Shown: positions 33,585 to 43,230 of the stretch, in pieces | Position numbering within the stretch: the stretch's first letter is position 1 | How the letters are laid out: each line of letters starts with the position of its first letter | Origin: Desulfomonilaceae bacterium | GTDB lineage: Bacteria; Desulfobacterota; Desulfomonilia; Desulfomonilales; Desulfomonilaceae | Reading direction: 5' to 3' | Length of the DNA stretch: 64,000 nucleotides | Assembly (NCBI GenBank): GCA_031082285.1 | Contig: JAVHLK010000001.1 | Location: forward strand, 1 to 64,000 | Translations under genes and position numbers: made by a program | The notes under the pieces: generated by a model | Database searches by the model: none | What the model saw: the letters and a program-made list of their open reading frames with translations, nothing else | Told to the model about the DNA's origin: nothing

Positions 33585-34634
33585 TCAAGCCTGGTTATCT
33601 TGGGATTCCCATTCGGTTTCATCCGCCCGGTCACTGAGTGCCGAGAATCTGGTCTCAAGTTTCCGGACTTCGTCCTGCCGGCCCATGGACTTGTACAGGG
33701 CGGACAGATCTCTGACCACATTGAGGACTCTGTCGTCATCACTCCCCAAGTGCTTCTCGAAGAGCAGGAGAGCCCTTCTGTAGAACGATACCGCTTTCGC
33801 ATGCTCCCCGTCGGATGACAAGAGTGCGGCCGTGAGATAAAGGTTGGCCGCGAGATTGAACCAGCCGTCCCAATCCGGACGGTCTCCCCAGACTTCCTGA
33901 AACGCAATGATGATCCCTGAAAACCTCCCCTCGGAGTCGGTTATGGGGAGTACGGTATGTTCGATGTACACGTCCGTCTCATGCTTGGACTTCAGAACGG
34001 CCACGTGAGCCCCGGAACTGAATCCCATCTTCAACGGCATGGAAACGGGGTTTTCCAGGATCTTTCCGGTCTTGGGATCCTGAAGCACGAACACCTCACT
34101 GAACTGCTTCGTTATTGCTTCGCTTGCGCTCCATCCGGTCAGAGACTCCGCCACGTGATTGAGATGTTTGACGTTACCCTCCAGGTCGGCAACAATCAAC
34201 GCCGCACCGAGAACATTGACGGTTGAGGCGAGGCACTGCGCCATCTCTTTCGTTTTCACGTCCTGTACGTGTTTGTGGAGCGCTATCTCGATAGTGGTTC
34301 GCAACTCGGTTTGGGAAAACGGCTTGACGAGGTAGCCGAAGGGCTCGGTCAATTTGGCCCGATTGAGCGTGGCATCATCTGCATATGCGGTAAGGTACAC
34401 GACCGGAAGGTCGTGGTTCTTGCGGATGAGTTCCGCCGTTTCTATACCGTCGAGTCTCCCGTCGAGTCTTATGTCCATGAGCACAAGATCCGGCCGCCGC
34501 GCTTCAATGCCCGAGATCGCTTCCTCGCCGGACGAACATATGGAGACTACGTCGTAACCGATAGCTCGAAGCTTTTCCTCGATCTCCATGGCGACCACGA
34601 CCTCATCTTCAACTACCAGAATCGAAGAATGCAT
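33585..34634 (-). CDS. Response regulator with REC, PAS and TPR-like parts
   Basis: The 349-residue protein has an N-terminal receiver domain (about 3-120) with the phospho-acceptor D54 in VLMDIRL and a lysine in LVKPFS. A PAS domain follows (about 130-250; ALIVADLEGNVKHLNHVAESLTGW in outline), then helical repeats (about 258-335; AKAVSFYRRALLLFEKHL) that look like TPRs. There is no DNA-binding domain, so output is probably by protein contact. Its start shares one base with the stop of the histidine kinase (TGATG), so the two form a coupled two-component pair. Confidence 0.87.
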   Translation of the reverse strand: MHSSILVVEDEVVVAMEIEEKLRAIGYDVVSICSSGEEAISGIEARRPDLVLMDIRLDGRLDGIETAELIRKNHDLPVVYLTAYADDATLNRAKLTEPFGYLVKPFSQTELRTTIEIALHKHVQDVKTKEMAQCLASTVNVLGAALIVADLEGNVKHLNHVAESLTGWSASEAITKQFSEVFVLQDPKTGKILENPVSMPLKMGFSSGAHVAVLKSKHETDVYIEHTVLPITDSEGRFSGIIIAFQEVWGDRPDWDGWFNLAANLYLTAALLSSDGEHAKAVSFYRRALLLFEKHLGSDDDRVLNVVRDLSALYKSMGRQDEVRKLETRFSALSDRADETEWESQDNQA

Positions 34635-37354
34635 CAGTTGTCTTCCTTGTGGTTGATGTGCTCTCGGTCCTCGAACTCGATTTTGACCGTCGTTCCGTTG
34701 CGCGAAGATACGTCGAGACTGCCGCGAAGCTGGAGCTCCGTCAAATTGGTGACCAGTCTCAATCCCAGCGAGTCGGACTGTCGATAATCCAGTTGCTCGG
34801 GGAGACCCGTACCGTTGTCCGCGACACTCAGCTCGTACGTACGGGCTCCGGTGCTGCGAACCCGAACAAGGATTTCTCCATTGCGGTCGCCGGGAAAGGC
34901 ATGCCTGAGGCAGTTGGAAACCAGTTCATTCATGATCAGGCCGCACGGAAGGGCCGTCCCGACTCCCAGAAACACGGGGTCGACGTCCAATCTCAAGGAG
35001 ACTCGACTCCCCACATGCGAGTACGATTGGAGCAGGGCGCCCAAGAGATCCCTAATGTACGCTGCAAAGTCGATCCTTGCAAGATCTTGCGACCGGTACA
35101 AGTGCTCGTGGATGAAGGCCATGGAACGAATACGACTCTGGCTGTCCGTCAAGACTTCCAACGTTTTCTTGTCCCGTACGTGGGTCGATTGCAGCGCAAG
35201 CAAGCTCGAAATAATCTGCAGGTTATTCTTCACTCGGTGGTGCACCTCCTGGAGCAACGCCTCCTTCTCCTGGAGAGATCTCCTGATATGCTGCTCCGCG
35301 GTCTTGCGCTGTGTGATTTCTTGTTCGAGTCTTTTGTTGGCTTCCAGGAGTTCCTCGGTCCGCTCGTCCACCCTGATCTCCAGTTCCTGATGAGCCTTTC
35401 TCAACGCCGCTTCGGCACTCAGACGTGCAATAGCGGATCCCATTTGCGCAGTGATCGCCTCAAGCTCGTTGCTCAAGGAACGAGATACGCTGTTCATCGT
35501 CCGTGAACCCGTGATGAAACACGCGATGACCGTCGCTTCGTGATGAATGGGGATCACTGCGATCGCCTCGAAACCGTCGCTCGGTTCGAATGGAGAAAAG
35601 AGCGATCCTTCAGGGGTCTGTCCCGAATAGACCGGCAGGCCTTCCATGATGCGCCGGGTTTGGGGCGAACGGGGGTGCAGATGAGTTGCCCTTGACAGAA
35701 ATGCGTTCGTCAGCCCGCGATGCGCGGCCAGATCGAGACCGGAGCTCCTGTTGGTCAAGTAAATTCCTGCAGAGTCCATCTTCGATACCTGTAGCGCCGA
35801 GTCAACGCACAGCAGTAATGCTTCGTCGAGGTTGGAGACCGCGCTCAAGCGCGTGCTCAGATCGCGTTGGGCCAGCGTTAACCGTTCGACTCTCTTACGG
35901 TCGGTTATGTCGCTCATGATGGAGAGAAACAGGGTTTCACCCCCTGTTCTGAGAGGCGCGCGGTTCACCTCGACGGGTACCATCGTACCGTCGCGTTTCA
36001 GGACAACCATTTCGGCCGGTCCTGCGCCCTCGATCGCGCCGTGCGAGTCGCCGGCCGGTTCCCTACCGGAGGCTACACACAAGTCCGACATTTTCATCAA
36101 GGTGATTTCACGGGCCGAATATCCGGACAACGTGGCCGCGGCCCGGTTGCAGTCAACAATCTCTCCCTTCTCGTTCTCGACGACGATGGCGTTGCCCGCC
36201 TGATCGAAAAGTGTCCTGTAACGCTTTTCGCTGTCTCGTAGGGCCTCGAGGGCGCTTTCACGGGCGCCGACGTCGCGGAAGGTCGCAAGAATGGCGGTTC
36301 CGCCGTTCCACGGTATCGTGGTGGCCGTGAGGTCCATAGGAATCGTTCGGCCGTCCCCGCACAAGACCTGCTGAGCTTCAAAGACCGGGCCATGAGGGCG
36401 AACCTCGTCAAGATTATCCACCGCGGAAAGGTCATCGCCGCGAGGGTAGAGAATTGAAACGTGCTTGCCCACGATGTCCTCCATCTCGTAATTCAGCACG
36501 TCCTTTACCGCGTCGTTACCGCCGATGATGGCTCCGTCCTCACCGCTGATAAGGAGGATCACGTCCAGAGAATGACGGAAAATAGTTCGAAACTTGTCCT
36601 CAGATTTCTTGAGTGCTTTCTCGGCTTCCCGACGATGTAATATTTCCTTGATAAGGCGCCCGTTGATCGTCCTTAGTTCCGATGTTCTTTCTTGAACTCG
36701 CTGCTCGAGTTGATTGTGAGCCATGCGCAATTCTTCCTCGGCGCGTCGACGTTCGAGAATTTCGTTTCGGAGCCGAGCGTTGGCTGCGGTAAGCTCGCCG
36801 GTACGCTCTTCAACACGCTTCTCCAGGTCATTACGGGCACTAATGAGTTCTTCCTGATGTCGCTGATTGATCTGGAGTTGCTTCTTCTCAAGAGTCAGGT
36901 CTTCGACCAGGACCAGGACGAACCGGTCACTCCCCATCCTGATGGATCGCAAGTGAATCCGGCCCCAGATCTCCTCGCCCCGTACAATGAGGGCCGCCTC
37001 GGTGACTCGAGGTTGTCTGGTGGTGAAGGTGGCCTCCAACATGGTTCGGACGGTCTCGCAACCACTCGTAGTGGGAAACAGCGAGCTCAGCTCGACCAAT
37101 CCGGCGTGTTCACCTCTGCCGCCCACGAGGCCGGACGCGGTGTTGCCGAACACGACCGCGTACCCGCCATCAACCAGAAAAGCCGGGATAGGGATTGCGT
37201 CGAGCAGGTTCGTGAACGAACGTAACCCACTGTTTCTCAGATCAAAACTGCCGGTGAAGGTCAGGTCGTTCGGCACCCACGTTGTGAAATCAATCGTTTC
37301 GGTGGCCTCATCACGCTGCAGGTGCTCAAAACTCAGCGGACGGTGCTCGTCCAT
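34634..37354 (-). CDS. Soluble multi-PAS/GAF sensor histidine kinase (HisKA_2 type)
   Basis: The 906-residue kinase has no clear membrane span. It shows a first PAS (about 45-160), long coiled coils built of repeated ERT-EL-N-L segments (about 165-250), PAS 2 (about 250-370), PAS 3 (about 375-495), a GAF domain (about 505-655) and another coiled coil. A HisKA_2 domain follows with the phospho-histidine in EVHHRVKNNLQI, then an HATPase with NELVSNCLRHAF and DNGTGLP. This class typically signals to stand-alone receivers, here the downstream REC-PAS-TPR protein. The sensed signal is unknown. Confidence 0.9.
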   Translation of the reverse strand: MDEHRPLSFEHLQRDEATETIDFTTWVPNDLTFTGSFDLRNSGLRSFTNLLDAIPIPAFLVDGGYAVVFGNTASGLVGGRGEHAGLVELSSLFPTTSGCETVRTMLEATFTTRQPRVTEAALIVRGEEIWGRIHLRSIRMGSDRFVLVLVEDLTLEKKQLQINQRHQEELISARNDLEKRVEERTGELTAANARLRNEILERRRAEEELRMAHNQLEQRVQERTSELRTINGRLIKEILHRREAEKALKKSEDKFRTIFRHSLDVILLISGEDGAIIGGNDAVKDVLNYEMEDIVGKHVSILYPRGDDLSAVDNLDEVRPHGPVFEAQQVLCGDGRTIPMDLTATTIPWNGGTAILATFRDVGARESALEALRDSEKRYRTLFDQAGNAIVVENEKGEIVDCNRAAATLSGYSAREITLMKMSDLCVASGREPAGDSHGAIEGAGPAEMVVLKRDGTMVPVEVNRAPLRTGGETLFLSIMSDITDRKRVERLTLAQRDLSTRLSAVSNLDEALLLCVDSALQVSKMDSAGIYLTNRSSGLDLAAHRGLTNAFLSRATHLHPRSPQTRRIMEGLPVYSGQTPEGSLFSPFEPSDGFEAIAVIPIHHEATVIACFITGSRTMNSVSRSLSNELEAITAQMGSAIARLSAEAALRKAHQELEIRVDERTEELLEANKRLEQEITQRKTAEQHIRRSLQEKEALLQEVHHRVKNNLQIISSLLALQSTHVRDKKTLEVLTDSQSRIRSMAFIHEHLYRSQDLARIDFAAYIRDLLGALLQSYSHVGSRVSLRLDVDPVFLGVGTALPCGLIMNELVSNCLRHAFPGDRNGEILVRVRSTGARTYELSVADNGTGLPEQLDYRQSDSLGLRLVTNLTELQLRGSLDVSSRNGTTVKIEFEDREHINHKEDN

Positions 37355-37595
37355 CGCCGGCCCCTTCCCGAGAAGACGGTTCCGAAAGCAGATGCTTCTC
37401 CTTGAGCTATTCCTCGAACCGTACGAACAGCTTCCACGTCAAAGAAAACGTGGCGGATCTTACGTTCAGTTTGAATTTCAAGGGGGGTATTGTCAAGCTC
37501 CGTCGATGCAGTCGTCCTCCATTCCTGTAATGGAAGGACGCCCGCGAAGCATCCACGGAGGATCATACACTCGGCGTACCGATCCTGCGGGTTTT

Positions 37596-39707
37596 CTAAC
37601 GATTTCCAGCCGGTCGCCCACGTCCCCTCGGCGGCGGCCTTCGTTGATCGGGGGGCGGAGCGGGACGTCGGGGTCTCTTGATGTCTTCCAGTGCGACTCC
37701 CAACTCTCCTCCCGGCACCACGGTAGTGGTTATCTGGTCGTTATTGAAGATACTCAACGTCACTTGGTCGGCATGCGCAAAATCCTCGACAATCTTCTTG
37801 AATCCCGCGACGCGGAACCCGGTCTCGCCCGCATATTCTATGATGGTGTCGCCTTCCACTATGCCCGCCTTGTCCGCGATGCCGCCCTTGCGGATCTTTA
37901 CTACCCGCACACCGGGAGATGTCTCGAGTTCCCTCAGGCGGGCCAGAAGTATCCGAGCGGCCGCGGTGTCGCCAATCTTCCGAAACTCCGCCAAGGCCTG
38001 GGTGTAAAGCTCTTTGCTCTTATACCTTCTCCCGCGCTCGGCATAGACGCCGGCCAATGTCGCCTTGACCCGCGCAGTCCACATGTGATCCTGACGCTCT
38101 TCATAGATCTTGAGAGCTTCCTCGAGATCTCTCGTCGCATCGTCCCATTGTTGTTGTTGCGCGGCAAACATTGCCTGTCGAAACAGGCTCAACCCGTCTT
38201 CGGTAGTCGGAGGCAGCTCGGCCGATCCCCGGGATTCGGCGCGGGCAGAATGGACGCCGTCTTCAGTCTTTGCGGAAAGCGTGCCCTCGTCCTCTTTCTC
38301 TTCCATGACCACGCGAAAACCAAGATTCCAGAAACTCATCTCCGGACCGGAAAAACCGCGGAACGCGCACCGGCCGTCCGCGGGGCTGGCAAACCAGTTT
38401 CCGCCCTTGTTGACTCTGGAAGTACCTATATCAGGCCCCATCGGGTCCTCGAGGGGAGAGCCTTCGTAGTAGTTTCTCCCGTAGAAGTCCTGCACCCATT
38501 CCATTACGTTGCCGCCCATGTCGTACAGTCCATAGGCATTGGGGGGGTAGCTTCCCACCGGCGACACGAACTCGTAGCCGTCATTCACCGTTGTAAGACT
38601 TTCGGGGAGCTTGGGGTATCCGTCGCCGAAATTCGTGTCCCTGTCTCCGGGCAGTCTGTTTCCCCAAGGAAAACGGACCCATGCCGCTCCACCGCGGCAC
38701 GCCATTTCCCATTCCGCTTCCGTGGGTAGACGGTACGTCCGCTTCTCTTTGCGACTGAGCCACCGGCAAAAGGCCTGAGCATCGTTCCACGACACAAACA
38801 CCACGGGCTGGTCATCGGAGATTCTCCAAGGCACGGAGTTCCAGGCCATGTTCTTACGGGGAGTCCATCGATACTCCTTATTGCTCCAAATCATTCCCCC
38901 GTCTTCCTTTTCCGCGTCGGTCTTGTGGTTGGTACTTCGCACGAACTCCCTGAATTGGCCGACCGTGACCTCGGTGGCGCCCATGTAGAACGGTTTTGTG
39001 ATACGGACCGGATGGAGGGGAAGTTCGTCCTGGAACCACTGTTTATGCCCGTCGCGCCAGGTCGATTTGAAGGTCAGCCGGAGCCAGTCCATTTCTTGGC
39101 GGAGACTCCCCATCATATAATCGCCGGCCGGAATGCGAACCATCTCCATACCGATGGAGTTCGTGAGGACGATCCGTTCCCCGGAGCCGGTCAATGCCGT
39201 GTCAAGTCCTCGGAGTGCCCGGAGCCAATCGGCACAGTCCCTCAGGTCTCCGGCTGAACCCTGACAGCCTCTGATGCCTTCCCGTATCATCTCCTTGGCC
39301 CGAACCCGATCGCCTTCGTGCAATAGTTCGCCGGCTTTCTTGATCTTTTCCGACAAGCGCGTCGTCGGTTGAGCAACCGTATTCTCTCTGGCGATCTCGC
39401 CGGGAGACTGAGCCAATCGGATGATGTCGAGGACGTCAATTGGTTTGTGTGTTCGGGAAGGGGATTCCGAAACCTTACCCCGGTGGGAAGGTGAATCCGA
39501 GAGTTCGGTCCGACCGTAGGATTGGCCCGTTACCCCTGTAATGGCGAGGAGCGGACCGGAAAACATAATGCCAAACACGAGAAGAATGAGCCGGCACATT
39601 GATATGTTGAGTGAAAAAATTCCAAGAAACCGCCAGGGGCGAGTTTGGCGCTTCCCAGCACCCGCTTCAGGACTGGTTTTGAGTGGACGTGCCGGTTTTC
39701 CTTGCAT
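37596..39707 (-). CDS. FGE-sulfatase-like, TPR and PDZ domain protein
   Basis: The 703-residue protein has an N-terminal hydrophobic segment (about 36-56) after a basic stretch, suggesting export or an anchor. An FGE-sulfatase (SUMF1-like) domain follows (about 181-470), with GATEVTVGQF, FVSWNDAQAFCRWL, RLPTEAEWE and GGNVMEWV. The catalytic cysteine pair of formylglycine-generating enzymes is incomplete: GGNWFASPADGRC keeps only the second. TPR-like helices (about 500-590) precede a PDZ domain (about 600-675) and a Pro/Arg tail. ATG 39707 has AAGGA about 10 bp upstream; ATG 39599 is an alternative. A non-catalytic binding role is likely. Confidence 0.83.
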   Translation of the reverse strand: MQGKPARPLKTSPEAGAGKRQTRPWRFLGIFSLNISMCRLILLVFGIMFSGPLLAITGVTGQSYGRTELSDSPSHRGKVSESPSRTHKPIDVLDIIRLAQSPGEIARENTVAQPTTRLSEKIKKAGELLHEGDRVRAKEMIREGIRGCQGSAGDLRDCADWLRALRGLDTALTGSGERIVLTNSIGMEMVRIPAGDYMMGSLRQEMDWLRLTFKSTWRDGHKQWFQDELPLHPVRITKPFYMGATEVTVGQFREFVRSTNHKTDAEKEDGGMIWSNKEYRWTPRKNMAWNSVPWRISDDQPVVFVSWNDAQAFCRWLSRKEKRTYRLPTEAEWEMACRGGAAWVRFPWGNRLPGDRDTNFGDGYPKLPESLTTVNDGYEFVSPVGSYPPNAYGLYDMGGNVMEWVQDFYGRNYYEGSPLEDPMGPDIGTSRVNKGGNWFASPADGRCAFRGFSGPEMSFWNLGFRVVMEEKEDEGTLSAKTEDGVHSARAESRGSAELPPTTEDGLSLFRQAMFAAQQQQWDDATRDLEEALKIYEERQDHMWTARVKATLAGVYAERGRRYKSKELYTQALAEFRKIGDTAAARILLARLRELETSPGVRVVKIRKGGIADKAGIVEGDTIIEYAGETGFRVAGFKKIVEDFAHADQVTLSIFNNDQITTTVVPGGELGVALEDIKRPRRPAPPPDQRRPPPRGRGRPAGNR

Positions 39708-39847
39708 GGCGAAAAATTCCTTGACAAAGTTCTGATTTGGGAGAATCCTATCAGAGGATCCGGGTGAGTCAAGGGACTTTCGACAGAAGGTCGGATGTCC
39801 GGGATCTCCGGGTGGACAAGAGCAAGAGGGCTCGGACAGAAAAAATA

Positions 39848-39880
39848 TTGACAAGAATCGGTAATCGTGGTAGCGATTAC
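39848..39880 (+). promoter_or_regulatory. TTGACA box with adjacent inverted-repeat operator
   Basis: A perfect TTGACA (39848-39853) is followed by a perfect inverted repeat GTAATCG-N6-CGATTAC (39861-39880) that covers the expected -10 region. No good -10 hexamer is visible, so an activator or another sigma factor may be needed. It lies about 95 bp upstream of the Ser-rich repeat gene. Confidence 0.4.
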
Positions 39881-39972
39881 ACAACCGTATTTGACTTTAC
39901 CGAGGGGATAACTGTTTTCGATTGAGAGAACAGAAGAATGGGATTTAATTCCATGAGGAGGTAAGTGTTTCA

Positions 39973-40329
39973 ATGAAAAGACTTGCAGTAATGCTAGCAG
40001 TCGTCGGTATGGTTATGTTGTTCGCATCATATGCCGTGGGCTTCTTTGCCTGGGCGCCCTATGCTTCTTGGGGGGCGGCGTCCTCGAGCGGCAGCGGATG
40101 GTATGGCAGCTCATCCAGCAGCGGATACTGGCCGGCGAGTGCATCGGGTTCGAGCAGCGGCTACAGCTATCACGCGGCCCCCGCGGCGAGTAGCTCCAGC
40201 AGCGGCTACGGCTATTACGCGGCTCCCGCGAGCAGTTCCAGCAGCGGCTACGGCTATTACGCCGTTCCCGCCAGCAGCTCCAGCAGCGGCTACTGGCCTG
40301 CGAGCAGCTCTTCCAGCGGCTGGTTCTAG
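39973..40329 (+). CDS. Exported Ser/Gly/Tyr-rich repeat protein
   Basis: The 118-residue product has a signal peptide or anchor (about 1-28). Short repeats follow, each built of a run of five serines, then GYGYY or GYW, then APA or VPA. The protein ends in SSSSSGWF. The mature part has no charged residues that I can see and is rich in aromatic and hydroxyl side chains. ATG 39973 has AGGAGG at 11 bp. No family was recognised; the composition suggests a surface, adhesive or self-assembling polypeptide. The terminal aromatic residue recalls outer-membrane targeting, but it is too short for a barrel. Confidence 0.65.
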   Translation: MKRLAVMLAVVGMVMLFASYAVGFFAWAPYASWGAASSSGSGWYGSSSSSGYWPASASGSSSGYSYHAAPAASSSSSGYGYYAAPASSSSSGYGYYAVPASSSSSGYWPASSSSSGWF

Positions 40330-40372
40330 ATAAGTCGATCGCGAGAGGATCACTTATCATAGCAAGAGTGAC

Positions 40373-40402
40373 GGGGCGACCAAACCTCGGTGGGGTCGCC
40401 TC
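40373..40402 (+). terminator. Hairpin after the Ser-rich gene
   Basis: GGCGACC (40375-40381) pairs with GGTCGCC (40394-40400) around a 12-base loop, 45 bp after the stop codon. The following bases are TCGTCTTATT, only moderately T-rich, so terminator function is uncertain. Confidence 0.35.
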
Positions 40403-40436
40403 GTCTTATTACATTCCCCCTGTGACACGCCGCGAT

Positions 40437-40910
40437 ATGTACGCAAAGAAAGAATCCGTCAGGCCGCTGATTCAGGCCGTTGCATTGGCACTCCTGCTTT
40501 GTGGAGGCTGTTCGACCGAATCGCCGAGGCTTGATGTGCGCGGCGACAACGGCCGCGTTGCAGGAACGTGGATGCTCGAAGCAAGAGTGGTCGACGGAAA
40601 CGTCTCGCCGGCCAACGAGCGTTTCATCAAGCTCCGTCTCAGCCCCGATGGAACGTTTTCGGCCGATTTTCGAGGGGAGCCGCAGCAACCGTGGATCAGA
40701 GCGGGTCAGGGCGCATTCCTCTACGATCCTCCTTTACTGAGTCTATTCTGGGACGGCGGTGCTTCGGTGACGTTTCTCGTCACGGAATCGGAGCCCGATC
40801 GAATGAAGCTGCATCGCGGACGCAACCTCGTCCCGCTGAAAGAACAAGAGCCTGACGAGATCTTTGTTCGGCACCGAATCGAGCAAGGTCCGACCAAGAA
40901 ACCTTCCTGA
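40437..40910 (+). CDS. Putative lipoprotein, unknown function
   Basis: The 157-residue product starts with basic residues and a hydrophobic stretch ending in LLLCGGCST, a plausible but atypical lipobox. The mature part contains a lipocalin-like or META-like pattern (VAGTWMLEARVV, LRLSPDGTFSADFRG, SLFWDGGASVTFLV) suggestive of a small beta barrel. ATG 40437 is chosen to begin the signal; no strong ribosome site is visible, and an upstream extension overlaps the hairpin. No family is firmly recognised. Confidence 0.55.
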   Translation: MYAKKESVRPLIQAVALALLLCGGCSTESPRLDVRGDNGRVAGTWMLEARVVDGNVSPANERFIKLRLSPDGTFSADFRGEPQQPWIRAGQGAFLYDPPLLSLFWDGGASVTFLVTESEPDRMKLHRGRNLVPLKEQEPDEIFVRHRIEQGPTKKPS

Positions 40911-41304
40911 CGTTTCCCGCCTGGAGACCGTTTTCAACCGTCTGATTCCTTACTCGCTGCGCGCGTAGTGGAGTGCGGCGCACAATGAAGGGGGAGGACC
41001 GCCCATCCAACAGTCAATTCGTCCGTGAGCCCGGTTGTCACAGGAGGCCGGCGAAAGGTTCGATTGAAACGACGAGGCCGGACGAGTGAAGAGCCTCATG
41101 CCAAGGGCCGGGGCGAAAATGCAATGTCGACGCGACAAATGCGAAGCGGAAATTGAGAACGAGCTTACTATGAGCCGTGCGAACGGCGGGGTCCGTAATT
41201 CCCCGCGATCGCGATCCCATGGGATGACGGCCGGCCCCGCGGTGCTACGGTCTTGATACGCGTTATTCTGGCTTATTACCCTGCAGGTACGCGGTCATCG
41301 AATG
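40911..41304. other. Convergent intergenic region
   Basis: This stretch lies between the lipoprotein gene and the end of the aconitase gene. It contains a hairpin GCGGGG-N9-CCCCGC (41186-41206), possibly at a transcript end, and no coding or RNA gene that I can support. Confidence 0.4.
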
Positions 41305-43230
41305 TCAGGCCTCAGTGGCCGTGTTGACCAAGCCTCCGGCGAGGAGGATTCCGCGTTCACGGTCCGTAACATCCAACTGCAATGGAATCATCTTCCCTGT
41401 TCGGACCAGCTGCGCGGTGAAGCGTTCCAGTCCAGCCTGAACATCGGCACGAACCTGTTCGATGCGAATCAGGTCACCCTGGCGGATGGAATCGTAATCG
41501 TCCGGATTCACAAACGTAAGCGGCAAGATCCCGAAATTGATCAGGTTGGCCTTGTGAATTCTGGCGAAGCTCTTGGCCAGTTTCACCTGGATCCCGAGGA
41601 AGCGAGGAGCAATGGCCGCGTGCTCTCTTGACGATCCTTGCCCGTAATTCTCTCCTCCGACAACGATTCCGACGCCCGCGGCCTTGGCGCGTTCGTGGAA
41701 TTCCGGGTCCATCCGGTAGAAGACGAACTCACTGATGGCTTCGATATTGCTTCTCAGCGGCAACACATTGGTACCGGCAGGCATGATGTGATCCGTGGTG
41801 ATGTTGTCTCCAACCTTAAGGACGGTCGCCGCTAGAATGGTGTCGGGCAGGGGTCCGAACTTGGGGAAGGGGCGGATGTTGGGGCCCATAACGATCTGCA
41901 CATCGGAAGAATCGTCCGGAGGAAAAATGAGGTTTTCGTCGTTGGTGGAGAACCGAGCCGGGTCGGTAACCTTTGGAAACTCGCCGAGTTTTCTGGGATC
42001 GGTGATCTTCCCGAACACCGCTGCCGCCACCGCGGTCTCGGGAGAGCAGAGGTACACCTGGTCGTTCACGGTTCCGCTTCGGCCGGGAAAGTTTCTCGGA
42101 AACGTTCTCAAGGATACGGATCCTGTTGCCGGTGCCTGGCCCATGCCGATACAACCCAGGCAGCCTGACTGATGGATTCGTGCGCCGGCGAGTATAAGAT
42201 TCATTACCCCGCCCGCCTCGGCCACATTCAAGAGCACCTGACTGCTTCCCGGATTTATTTCAAAGCTCACGTCGGGGTGACAGTGCCGCCCCTCGACGGC
42301 CCTGGCGGTCACCATGAGGTCGCGGAAGGACGAATTGACGGAGGATCCCACGATGACCTGTCCTACATCCAGTCCTTCGACTTCGGAAACCTTCCTCACA
42401 TTGTCCGGCGAACTGGGACACGCGATAAGGGGCTCCAGCGTGCTCAAGTCGATTTCGATCACCTCGCTGTACTCCGCGTCCGGGTCGGCCTTGAGTTCGG
42501 TCCACAGATTGCCGCGACCCTGACTCTCGAGGAATTCCCTGGAGCGCCGGTCGGAAGGAAATATGCTTGTGGTGGCGCCAAGCTCGGCTCCCATATTGCA
42601 TATGGTTGCTCGGTCCGTTGTAGAAAGCGTTTCGACGCCGGGACCGAAATACTCGTAAATCTTGCCTATTCCTCCCTTCACCGTGAGGCGTCTGAGCATC
42701 TCAAGAATGACGTCCTTGCCCGATACCCACGGCTGAAGAGCGCCTGTCAGTCTTACTCCTACGATTTCCGGCATATTGAGATAGAAAGGTTGGCCGGCCA
42801 TAGCCATGGCGACATCCAGTCCGCCGGCTCCAATCGCGAGCATGCCGATGCCGCCGTTGGTGGGAGTATGACTGTCCGATCCCAACAGGGTGTTTCCCGG
42901 AACGCTGAAGCGTTCAAGGTGAACCTGGTGAGAAACACCGTTTCCCGGTCTACTGTATACGACGCCGAATTTGGCCGCCGCACTCCTTAGAAATCGATGA
43001 TCGTCGGCGTTCTTGAAATCGGTTTGGAGCAGATTATGGTCGACGTACACCACCGAGAGTTCGGTGTTGACGCGGGGAACCTCCATGGCCATGAATTCGA
43101 GGAACACCATAGTTCCTGTGGCGTCCTGTTGGAGCGTATGATCGATTCTTATGGCTATCTCACTGCCCGGTTCCATTTTCCCATGGACCAAGTGAGTCTC
43201 GATGATTTTCTCGGCAAATGTTTTTCCCAT
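41305..43230 (-). CDS. Aconitate hydratase
   Basis: The 641-residue enzyme has the aconitase layout: LGSDSHTPTNGGIGMLAIGAGGLDVAMAM in outline, the cluster cysteine in IACPSSPDN and the pair CLGCIG. The swivel domain (about 480-641) has GGENYGQGSSREHAA and SFARIHKANLINFG. It isomerises citrate and isocitrate through a [4Fe-4S] cluster. The length matches the short, mitochondrial/archaeal-like bacterial type rather than AcnA (about 890) or AcnB. ATG 43230 follows GGGAGGA at 8 bp. A homoaconitase-like or methylaconitate role is less likely but not excluded. Confidence 0.9.
   Translation of the reverse strand: MGKTFAEKIIETHLVHGKMEPGSEIAIRIDHTLQQDATGTMVFLEFMAMEVPRVNTELSVVYVDHNLLQTDFKNADDHRFLRSAAAKFGVVYSRPGNGVSHQVHLERFSVPGNTLLGSDSHTPTNGGIGMLAIGAGGLDVAMAMAGQPFYLNMPEIVGVRLTGALQPWVSGKDVILEMLRRLTVKGGIGKIYEYFGPGVETLSTTDRATICNMGAELGATTSIFPSDRRSREFLESQGRGNLWTELKADPDAEYSEVIEIDLSTLEPLIACPSSPDNVRKVSEVEGLDVGQVIVGSSVNSSFRDLMVTARAVEGRHCHPDVSFEINPGSSQVLLNVAEAGGVMNLILAGARIHQSGCLGCIGMGQAPATGSVSLRTFPRNFPGRSGTVNDQVYLCSPETAVAAAVFGKITDPRKLGEFPKVTDPARFSTNDENLIFPPDDSSDVQIVMGPNIRPFPKFGPLPDTILAATVLKVGDNITTDHIMPAGTNVLPLRSNIEAISEFVFYRMDPEFHERAKAAGVGIVVGGENYGQGSSREHAAIAPRFLGIQVKLAKSFARIHKANLINFGILPLTFVNPDDYDSIRQGDLIRIEQVRADVQAGLERFTAQLVRTGKMIPLQLDVTDRERGILLAGGLVNTATEA

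Noticed and set aside
36987-38729. Long plus-strand open frame across the histidine kinase and FGE-like genes
   Set aside because: It spans two real minus-strand genes and their gap without any recognisable domain.
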